Of a stretch of 7,299 nucleotides of DNA, positions 1 through 7,299 are shown one piece after another (the first letter of the stretch is position 1; every line of letters starts with the position of its first letter). Source of the DNA: Actinomycetes bacterium (GTDB lineage Bacteria; Actinomycetota; Actinomycetes; Propionibacteriales; Propionibacteriaceae). Both the position numbers and the translations under genes were made by a program. The notes below the pieces were generated by a model. The model saw nothing but the letters and a program-made list of their open reading frames with translations. It did no database searches and was not told the DNA's origin. The stretch is taken from contig JAEXCA010000263.1 in the NCBI GenBank assembly GCA_023393755.1, positions 1 to 7,299 of the forward strand, given 5' to 3'.

Positions 1-92
1 CCCGGGGCCCCCCGGGGCCCGGTGGCGCCGGGCCCCGCACCCGCCCCGGGGGGCCCCGGAACCGTCCCCGGTGGTCCCGGTCCGGCCGGTCC
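1..92. repeat. GC-only low-complexity tract coding for a Pro/Gly linker
   Basis: The 10-mer CCCGGGGCCC occurs twice in tandem at 1-10 and 11-20, followed by further CCCCGG/GGTCCCGG variants to about 92. In the reading frame it encodes Pro/Gly/Ala-rich sequence, so it is best seen as a disordered linker in which repeats expand and contract easily. Being nearly all G and C and self-complementary, it is also a plausible place for assembly or sequencing error. Confidence 0.55.
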
Positions 93-636
93 AGCGTCTC
101 CCGTTGTCAGAGAGGAGCCGGTCCCGCCCGTCCCGGTCGCCGAGCCCGCTCCGCCGGCCATGATCCAGGGGCTGCCGTTCGTCCCGCCAGCCTCGCAACC
201 GGCCGGTGATCACGACGGTCAGACCGTCATCGTTGACGAGCAGCGCGCCGACATCTCGGTCGGGAACTCGCAACCCACCACGCCGCTCACCCGCAACCCG
301 CCGGTGTTGCTGATCCCCGGTCAGGGACGGGTGGTGCTCGACCGCGGCGCGATCGTCGGCACCCGGCCGCAGCTGAGCCGGGTGCAGGGCTCGAACGTGC
401 CCCACCTGGTGACCGTGGCCTCGCCCAGTGGCGAGATCTCCCGCAACCACCTGGAACTGCGGGTGGAGGGTGCCACCGTGCTGGCGGTTGACCTGAACTC
501 GACCAACGGCACGATGCTGCTGCGGGCCGGCGGCGACCCGGTCCGGCTGCACCCCGGGGAGCCCAGCATCCTGGTGCCGGGCGACCGGATCGACCTCGGC
601 GACGGCGTGATGCTGGGCTTCGAGGGGCTCGCATGA
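1..636 (+). CDS. FHA-domain protein, 5' end cut by the window
   Basis: The frame is open from base 1, so the true start is probably upstream; GTG at 22 and ATG at 160 are in frame but neither has a convincing ribosome binding site. Counting from GTG 22, residues 1-60 are a Pro/Gly/Ala-rich linker, residues 63-72 carry an acidic DHDGQT motif, and residues 95-200 form an FHA domain. FHA hallmarks are seen: IVGTRP (112-116), SRNH (140-143) and LNSTNGT (158-164), so the phosphothreonine pocket looks intact, although the usual GR pair is split as G-T-R. FHA domains bind phosphothreonine peptides, so this is probably a cytoplasmic reader or scaffold for the kinase encoded next. From memory, related actinobacterial proteins have another domain before the Pro-rich linker, which would lie outside the window. 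It ends at TGA 634-636, within an ATGA overlap with a mini-ORF. Confidence 0.88.
   Translation, partial: PGAPRGPVAPGPAPAPGGPGTVPGGPGPAGPASPVVREEPVPPVPVAEPAPPAMIQGLPFVPPASQPAGDHDGQTVIVDEQRADISVGNSQPTTPLTRNPPVLLIPGQGRVVLDRGAIVGTRPQLSRVQGSNVPHLVTVASPSGEISRNHLELRVEGATVLAVDLNSTNGTMLLRAGGDPVRLHPGEPSILVPGDRIDLGDGVMLGFEGLA
622..627 (+). promoter_or_regulatory. Ribosome binding site inside the FHA gene end
   Basis: GAGGGG lies 5 nt before ATG 633, a good Shine-Dalgarno spacing. It now serves the 22-codon mini-ORF. If the 65-bp insertion is removed, the same site would sit correctly before the kinase ATG, which suggests it was originally the kinase ribosome binding site. Confidence 0.55.
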
Positions 637-697
637 GCACCCCACGAAGTTCCTCTCCTCCACTGCGCTCCCCCGAACAACTCCGTGGGGACCCCGC

Positions 698-701
<4 letters not shown>
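633..701 (+). CDS. 22-aa translationally coupled mini-ORF
   Basis: ATG 633 opens a 22-codon frame ending at TGA 699-701. Its ATG overlaps the FHA gene stop (ATGA) and its stop overlaps the kinase start (ATGA), and it has a GAGGGG site 5 nt upstream. The predicted peptide is Ser/Pro/Arg-rich, starts MSTPRSSSPP and has no recognisable motif. Codon choice (AGT, TCT, CCT, CCA, GAA, CAA, CGT) is less GC-biased than in the neighbours, as expected if the sequence came from an inserted element rather than an old gene. The likely role is to carry ribosomes across the insertion so that the kinase stays coupled to the FHA gene; the peptide itself may have no function. Confidence 0.45.
640..690 (+). promoter_or_regulatory. 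Imperfect 12-bp hairpin covering the kinase ribosome binding site
   Basis: CCCCACGAAGTT (640-651) pairs with AACTCCGTGGGG (679-690) at 11 of 12 positions with one A-C mismatch, leaving a 27-nt loop. The GGGG of the right arm (687-690) is the only Shine-Dalgarno-like sequence before the kinase ATG 698 (7-nt spacing), so the stem would hide it. Ribosomes translating the mini-ORF would open the stem. There is no T-tract after it, so it is not an intrinsic terminator. Confidence 0.5.
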
Positions 702-2226
<1,525 letters not shown>

Positions 2227-2230
<4 letters not shown>

Positions 2231-2985
2231 CCGGCACGTTCCAGCCCACCTTCGTGCCCCCCGAGGGTGGGGTGGCGGTGGAGTACTGCGGAGAGTGGCA
2301 CCAGGTCGACGCCGGCCGTCCGTTCACCATCGGCCGGGACGGCGACCTGGTGGTGGACGACAATCCGTTCCTGCACCGCCGGCTGCTGGAGATCGAGTTC
2401 GCCGGCGGCCTGTGGGTGCTCTCCAATGTCGGCTCCCGGCTGGCGGTGACCGTCTCCGACGGCGAGGGACGGATGCAGTCCTGGCTGGCGCCCGGCGGGC
2501 GGCTGCCGCTGGTCTTCGAGCACACCGTGGTGGTGTTCAGCGCCGGGCAGACCACCTACGACCTGTCGATCCACCTCGCCGAGCCGGTCTTCGACCAGGT
2601 CGCGCCCAGTTCGGCCGACGGCCAGACGACGGTCGGCGTGCTGTCCTTCACCCCGTCCCAGAAGCTGCTCATGCTGGCCCTGGCCGAGCCGGTGCTGCTG
2701 CTGGAGGGGACCGGGATGGGCGACATCCCGACCTCGGCCAAGGCCGCCGAGCGGCTGGGCTGGGCGCTCACCCGGTTCAACCGCAAGCTGGACAATGTCT
2801 GCGACAAGCTCGACCGGGTCGGCGTGAAGGGGCTGAAGGGACGCACCGACGACCACGCGATGAACCGGCGCGCCCGCCTGGTCGAGTACGCGATCGCGGC
2901 GCGCCTGGTCACCCGGGCCGATCTGCCGCTGCTGGACCGGCCGGAGGAGTTGCCGCTGCTGGACCGGCCGGAGGAGTTGCCGTGA
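2227..2985 (+). CDS. Degenerate FHA-like protein with winged-helix-like C-terminal region
   Basis: This 252-aa protein starts at ATG 2227, overlapping the kinase stop by 4 nt. Residues 15-117 follow the FHA fold order: FTIGRDGDLVV (33-43) gives the GR strand, but the usual SRxH is DNPFLHRR (45-52), with Pro in the Ser position, and the NSTNGT stretch is replaced by NVGSRL (67-72). Phosphothreonine binding is therefore doubtful. Residues 142-232 are helical and read like a winged helix-turn-helix: PSQKLLMLALAEP, then AKAAERLGWALTRFNRKLDN (171-190) and GVKGLKG, with many basic residues. Related actinobacterial FHA proteins share this region as I recall them. It may bind DNA or be a protein adaptor; no signal peptide or membrane helix is seen. 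The C-terminus has a 9-residue duplication (PLLDRPEEL). Position between kinase and motor suggests a link between signalling and the secretion ATPase, but this is inference. Confidence 0.82.
2923..2976 (+). repeat. 27-bp tandem duplication at the end of the FHA-like gene
   Basis: Two adjacent 27-bp copies (2923-2949, 2950-2976) differ only at their first base (C or T), and the first 6 bases of a third follow (2977-2982). The unit keeps the frame and doubles the peptide LPLLDRPEE. It also doubles the GGAGGAG ribosome binding site of the next gene (2943-2949 and 2970-2976). Near-identity suggests a recent duplication by slippage. Confidence 0.9.
2970..2976 (+). promoter_or_regulatory. Strong ribosome binding site fixing the GTG start of the ATPase
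   Basis: GGAGGAG lies 5 nt before GTG 2982 and settles that start, which overlaps the previous stop as GTGA. An identical copy at 2943-2949 has no in-frame start at the right distance because the matching bases read GCT rather than GTG. Confidence 0.75.
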
Positions 2986-5900
2986 AGCTGAAGGTGTCGC
3001 TGCGGCGTCCCGGCGGTGAGGTGGATCTCAGCATCACCGCCGATGCCACCGCCTCGGTGGGAGACGTCGCCCGCCAGTTGGCCGCGGCCGACCCGGCCAC
3101 CACCGGCCCGGTGCCGGACGACCTCTCCCTGCGAGTCACCGATGTCTTCGCCAGCGCCGAGGCCAGCCGGGTGCTGGACGGCCGGACCAGCATCCTGGAC
3201 GCCGGGATCCGCTCCGGTTCGCGGATCGAGCTGGTCCAGGCCTTCCCCGGCCAGTCCGCCGGGCAGGCGCAGGCGGTGCTGCGGGTGCTCGCCGGCCCGG
3301 ACGCGGGCCGGGAGTTCCCGCTGCCCGGCGGCGCCTCGGTGCTCGGCCGCGACCACGGCGTCGACCTGCGGTTGACCGACCCGCTGATCTCCAAGCGGCA
3401 TGCCCGGGTCACCGTCGGCGGCCAGATCGAGATCACCGACCTGAACTCGGCCAACGGCGTGCTGCTCTCCGGCGACCCGGTCTCCCGGGCGGTGCTCACC
3501 CCGTCCGACGTCGTGGTGCTGGGGGACACCTCACTGTGCGTCCTGCCGCTCGGCCAGGCCGGGACGCAGGGCCCGGTGGTGGAGCACGTCCGCCCGCCCC
3601 GGGTGGTGCCGCACTACCCCGGACGGGAGTTCACCCCGCCCAAGCCGCCCGGCGTGGTGCCGCCGCAGCGGTTCCCGATCGTGGCCCTGCTGGCCCCGCT
3701 GATCATGGGCGGCGTGCTGTGGCTGGTCACCCAGCAGCTGATGAGCGTGCTGTTCATGGCGCTCACCCCGCTGCTGCTGGTCGGCGCCTTCTTCGACCAG
3801 CGGATGACCGCCCGCAAGACGCTGAAGACCCAGCGGCAGAACTTCGACGCCGGCATGCTGGCGCTGCAGGCCAGGCTGGAGCGCGAGCGGGAGGTGGAGC
3901 GCCGCGCCCGGCTGGCTGAGGCCCCGTCCACCGCCGAGGCGGAGCAGGCGATCGAGCAGCTCAGCCCGCTGCTGTGGACCCGCCGTCCCGAGCACCGCGA
4001 GTTCCTCTGGGTGAACCTGGGCAGCGGGCAGGCGGCCAGCCGCAACTCGGTTCCGCTGCCCAGCTCGAACGACACCTACCCGGAGTTCTGGGATCAGCTG
4101 TTGGCGCTGCAGGCCGACTTCGCCCGGCTGGACCGGGTGCCGATCCTGGCCGATCTGCGGGACTGCGGCGCGCTGGGCGTGGCCGGCCCGCCGGCGCTCT
4201 CCGGAGCGGCGGCCCGCGGCCTGGTGCTGCAGCTGCTGGCCCTGCACTCGCCGGCCGAACTCGTCCTCGCCGCGGTGGTGTCGCCCGGCTCCAGGGCCGG
4301 CTGGGAATGGCTGAAGTGGGTACCGCACACCAGCTCGGCGCACAGCCCGCTGGAGGGTGAGCACGTGGCGGACGCCCCGGCGGCGGCGTCCGGCCTGCTC
4401 TCCCGGCTGGAGGGCCTGATCGACGCCCGCACCGACGGCCCGCCCACCCCGCGCGGGGCGGAACGGAAGCCCGAGCAGTCCGGCGAAGCGCCGGCCCTCC
4501 CGTCGATCGTGGTGCTGATCGAGAACGACGCCCCGGTGGACCGGGGCCGGCTGACCCGGCTGGCCGAGATCGGCGCGGACGCCGGCGTCCACGTGCTGTG
4601 GTGCGCCCCGGCGGTCGACCAGCTCCCGGCCGCCTGCCGCACCTTCCTGACCGTCGACGCCGGTGACACCGGGGCGATCGTCGGCCAGGTGCGCGACGGC
4701 GAGCAGGTGCACCCGGTGGCGGTCGAGCCGGTGGCGGTGGAACGCGCCGAGCGGCTGGCCCGCTCGCTGGCTCCGGTGGTGGACGTCGGCTCGCCCGAGG
4801 CCGACGACTCCGACCTGCCCCGGCAGGTCTCCTACGCCGTGCTGGCCGGACGGGAGACGCTCGACTCGGCCTCGCATGTGATCGACCGCTGGCGGGAGAA
4901 CAACTCGCTGGTCGCCCGGGACGGTAGCCCACCGGTGCGGCGGAAGAAGGAGGGCAACCTGCGTGCCCTGGTCGGGCACGCCGGCGCGGCGCCGTTCTTC
5001 CTCGACCTGCGCCGGGACGGCCCGCACGCCTTGGTCGGCGGCACCACCGGTGCCGGCAAGTCGGAGTTCCTGCAGTCGTGGGTGCTCGGCATGGCCGCCG
5101 CGCACAGCCCGGACCGGCTGACCTTCCTGTTCGTCGACTACAAGGGCGGTGCCGCCTTCGCCGACTGCGTGAAGCTGCCGCACACCGTCGGCCTGGTCAC
5201 CGACCTGTCGCCCCACCTGGTCCGCCGGGCGCTCACCTCGCTGCGCGCCGAACTGCGCCACCGCGAGCACCTGCTGCAGCGCAAGAAGGCCAAGGACCTG
5301 ATCTCCCTGGAGAAGACCGGCGACCCGGACTGCCCGCCCAGCCTGATCATCGTGGTGGACGAGTTCGCCGCGCTGGTGCAGGAGGTGCCGGAGTTCGTCG
5401 ACGGCGTGGTGGACGTCGCTCAGCGCGGCCGTTCGCTCGGCCTGCACCTGGTGCTGGCCACCCAGCGTCCGGCCGGCGTGATCAAGGACAACCTGCGGGC
5501 CAACACCAACCTGCGGATCGCGCTGCGGATGGCCGACACCGACGACTCGATCGACATCCTCGGCGACCCGATGGCCGCCCACTTCGACCCGTCCATCCCC
5601 GGCCGCGGTGCGGCCAAGACCGGCCCGGGCCGGATCCAGCCCTTCCAGACCGGCTACGCCGGCGGCTGGACCACCGACGCCCCGCCCCGTCCCCGGATCG
5701 ACGTGGCCGAGCTGGCCTTCGGCGCGGGCGCGACCTGGGAGGTGCCCGAGGCCGAGGCGGTGGAACTGGGCGACCCCGGCCCGACCGACATCGCCCGGAT
5801 GGTCGCCACCGTCTCCGCGGCGGCCGGACGGGCGGGCGTCCCGGCCCCGCGCAAGCCGTGGCTGGCCGAGCTCGCCGCGGTGTACAACCTGGCCCTGCTG

Positions 5901-7299
5901 CCCAACCCGCGGACCGACGAGAAGCTGCTGCTGGGCGTGCTGGACCAGCCCGCTTCGCAGTCCCAGCCGACCATCGCCTACGAGCCCGACCGGGACGGCA
6001 ACATGGCGATCTTCGGCACCGGCGGCTCGGGCAAGTCGACCGCGCTGCGCACCATCGCCGCGGCCTCGGCCTTCACCGCCCGGGGCGGCCCGATCCACGT
6101 CTACGGGCTCGACTTCGGCTCTGGCGGCCTGCGGATGCTGGAGGATCTGCCGCACGTCGGCGCGGTGATCGACGGCGACGACGAGGAGCGGGTGATCCGG
6201 CTGCTGCGGATGATCCGGGACGTCGTGGACGAGCGGGCGGTCCGCTACGCCGCCGTCCGGGCCGGGACGATCACCGAGTACCGCAAGCTCGCCAAGGCAC
6301 CCGACGAACCGCGCTACCTGCTGCTGGTGGACGGCATCGGCGGCTTCCGGGAGCGCTACGAGTTCGGCTCGGCGCAGAACGCCGCCTGGTTCACCGCCTT
6401 CGCCCAGATCGCCGCGGACGGACGCCCCGTCGGCGTCCACGTGGTGATGACCGGCGACCGGCCGAACGCGGTGCCGAACTCGATCTCGTCCACCGTGCAG
6501 CGGCGGATCGTGCTGCGGCTGGCCGACCCGGAGGAGTACCTCATGCTGGGGGTGCCGAAGGACATCCTGGAGGCCACCTCGCCGCCCGGCCGCGGCATCC
6601 TGGACGGCAACGAGGTGCAGTTCGCCATCCTGGGGGACAGCCCCAACGTGGCCGTGCAGTCGCGGGCGGTCCAGGCCCTGGCCGACGGGATGCGGCAGTC
6701 CGGCAGCCGTCCGGCCGCGGAGATCCGCCGGCTGCCCGAGCAGGTCTGGTTGAAGGAGTTGCCCACCGGCACCCCCGAGGCCGCGGTGTTCGGGATGGAC
6801 GACGTCACCCTCGGCCCGGCCACGCTGGCAACCGCCGGCACGCTGCTGCTGGCCGGGCCGCCGGGCAGCGGACGCACCACCGCGCTGGACACGCTGGCAG
6901 CCGCGACCGCCGCTTCCGCCCCCGGCCTGAAGCGGGTCTTCCTCTCCGCCCGTCGTTCCGCGCTGAGCCAACGGCCGGGCTGGCTCGCCACCGCCGAGGG
7001 GGCCCCGAAGGTCGCCGAGCTGGCCGACCGGCTGGCGACCGAGCTGGAAGCCACCCCGATGCCGGTCGCGCTGTTCATCGAGCACCTGACCGAGTTCGCC
7101 TCCGGTGAGGCCGAGTTCGCGCTGGATCGGTTGATCAAGGCCGTGGTGCGGGCCGAGGGCCTGGTGGTCGGCGAGGCCGAGACCTCGACCTGGTCGCAGG
7201 CCTGGACCCTGGCCCAGCCGTTCAAGGCGGGCCGCCGCGGCCTGCTGCTCGCCCCGGGTGAGATGGACGGCGACAGCCTGCTCGGCACCCCACTCGGCC
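2982..7299 (+). CDS. EssC/EccC-like type VII secretion ATPase with ubiquitin-like and FHA domains, 3' end cut
   Basis: The frame runs 1439 codons without a stop; EssC proteins are near 1500 aa, so little is missing. Residues 1-88 resemble a ubiquitin-like fold (MKLKVSLRRPGG; late ILDAGIRSGSRIEL). Residues 98-190 are an intact FHA domain: LGRD (121-124), SKRH (137-140), LNSANG (154-159). Two membrane helices (about 231-250, 253-271) and a charged coiled coil (275-325) follow. Residues 330-480 match the EccC/EssC domain, with WEWLKWVPH (441-449). ATPase 1 has GTTGAGKS (687-694) and IIVVDEF (D793, E794), fully canonical. ATPase 2 has GTGGSGKS (1012-1019) but LLLVDG (D1117, no Glu). ATPase 3 has GPPGSGRT (1292-1299, Arg for Lys) and FIEH for Walker B. 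Such motors sit in the inner membrane and drive export of WXG100-type substrates. It is not DNA translocase FtsK, which has four N-terminal helices and a gamma domain and no FHA. GTG 2982 overlaps the previous stop and follows GGAGGAG. Confidence 0.92.
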   Translation, partial: MKLKVSLRRPGGEVDLSITADATASVGDVARQLAAADPATTGPVPDDLSLRVTDVFASAEASRVLDGRTSILDAGIRSGSRIELVQAFPGQSAGQAQAVLRVLAGPDAGREFPLPGGASVLGRDHGVDLRLTDPLISKRHARVTVGGQIEITDLNSANGVLLSGDPVSRAVLTPSDVVVLGDTSLCVLPLGQAGTQGPVVEHVRPPRVVPHYPGREFTPPKPPGVVPPQRFPIVALLAPLIMGGVLWLVTQQLMSVLFMALTPLLLVGAFFDQRMTARKTLKTQRQNFDAGMLALQARLEREREVERRARLAEAPSTAEAEQAIEQLSPLLWTRRPEHREFLWVNLGSGQAASRNSVPLPSSNDTYPEFWDQLLALQADFARLDRVPILADLRDCGALGVAGPPALSGAAARGLVLQLLALHSPAELVLAAVVSPGSRAGWEWLKWVPHTSSAHSPLEGEHVADAPAAASGLLSRLEGLIDARTDGPPTPRGAERKPEQSGEAPALPSIVVLIENDAPVDRGRLTRLAEIGADAGVHVLWCAPAVDQLPAACRTFLTVDAGDTGAIVGQVRDGEQVHPVAVEPVAVERAERLARSLAPVVDVGSPEADDSDLPRQVSYAVLAGRETLDSASHVIDRWRENNSLVARDGSPPVRRKKEGNLRALVGHAGAAPFFLDLRRDGPHALVGGTTGAGKSEFLQSWVLGMAAAHSPDRLTFLFVDYKGGAAFADCVKLPHTVGLVTDLSPHLVRRALTSLRAELRHREHLLQRKKAKDLISLEKTGDPDCPPSLIIVVDEFAALVQEVPEFVDGVVDVAQRGRSLGLHLVLATQRPAGVIKDNLRANTNLRIALRMADTDDSIDILGDPMAAHFDPSIPGRGAAKTGPGRIQPFQTGYAGGWTTDAPPRPRIDVAELAFGAGATWEVPEAEAVELGDPGPTDIARMVATVSAAAGRAGVPAPRKPWLAELAAVYNLALLPNPRTDEKLLLGVLDQPASQSQPTIAYEPDRDGNMAIFGTGGSGKSTALRTIAAASAFTARGGPIHVYGLDFGSGGLRMLEDLPHVGAVIDGDDEERVIRLLRMIRDVVDERAVRYAAVRAGTITEYRKLAKAPDEPRYLLLVDGIGGFRERYEFGSAQNAAWFTAFAQIAADGRPVGVHVVMTGDRPNAVPNSISSTVQRRIVLRLADPEEYLMLGVPKDILEATSPPGRGILDGNEVQFAILGDSPNVAVQSRAVQALADGMRQSGSRPAAEIRRLPEQVWLKELPTGTPEAAVFGMDDVTLGPATLATAGTLLLAGPPGSGRTTALDTLAAATAASAPGLKRVFLSARRSALSQRPGWLATAEGAPKVAELADRLATELEATPMPVALFIEHLTEFASGEAEFALDRLIKAVVRAEGLVVGEAETSTWSQAWTLAQPFKAGRRGLLLAPGEMDGDSLLGTPLG

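Noticed and set aside
22..24. GTG 22 as the true start of the first FHA gene
   Set aside because: The frame is open to base 1 with the same Pro/Gly composition and there is no ribosome binding site, so truncation by the window edge is more likely.
3531..7085. Very long minus-strand open frame (1184 codons)
   Set aside because: It lies opposite the EssC-like gene and is a by-product of extreme GC codon bias. Its translation is Gly/Arg/His/Gln-rich without domains, whereas the + strand frame has many family motifs.
5078..7108. Plus-strand open frame of 676 codons inside the ATPase gene
   Set aside because: It is another frame of the ATPase coding region, Arg/Gly/Pro-rich with no motif and no independent support.
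2982..7299. Chromosome-segregation translocase FtsK or conjugative TraB/SpoIIIE
   Set aside because: Three ATPase modules in one chain, an FHA domain, only two membrane helices and the WEWLKWVPH motif fit EssC/EccC and not FtsK; no gamma DNA-reading domain is seen in the part present.

Overview
The window is very GC-rich, with almost every third codon position G or C and GTG/ATG starts, which points to a high-GC actinobacterium. I cannot name the genus. All real genes lie on the + strand in one tightly packed operon with no intergenic gap, and the window cuts it at both ends. No promoter, terminator, tRNA, rRNA or CRISPR is visible; the operon promoter must lie upstream.

Layout: (1) 1-636, the 3' part of an FHA-domain gene with a Pro/Gly-rich linker. 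(2) 631-703, a short MIRU-like inserted element: 57 bp with an imperfect 12-bp inverted repeat, flanked by an exact 8-bp direct repeat GCATGAGC, sitting on what was probably an ATGA stop/start overlap. It creates a 22-codon coupled mini-ORF. (3) 698-2230, a membrane-anchored Ser/Thr kinase with a probable fibronectin-III-like outer domain. (4) 2227-2985, a protein with a degenerate FHA-like domain and a probable winged-helix region, ending in a 27-bp tandem duplication that also duplicates the next gene's ribosome binding site. (5) 2982 to the window end, most of a giant FtsK/SpoIIIE-family ATPase: ubiquitin-like domain, FHA domain, two membrane helices, coiled coil, EccC/EssC-type domain with a WEWLKWVPH motif, then three P-loop ATPase modules. 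It has 1439 codons in the window and no stop.

The ATPase architecture matches the motor of type VII (ESX/WXG100) secretion systems, closer to the Firmicute FHA-bearing EssC than to the split mycobacterial EccCa/EccCb, with a fused N-terminal ubiquitin-like domain as an addition. With a kinase and three FHA or FHA-like proteins in one translationally coupled operon, the likely theme is a type VII-like export machine controlled by Ser/Thr phosphorylation. The kinase would sense outside the cell, and intact FHA domains (gene 1 and the ATPase) would read phosphothreonine. This is inference; substrates (WXG100 proteins) and other machine parts are not in the window. The most unusual single item is the MIRU-like insertion at the FHA/kinase junction.
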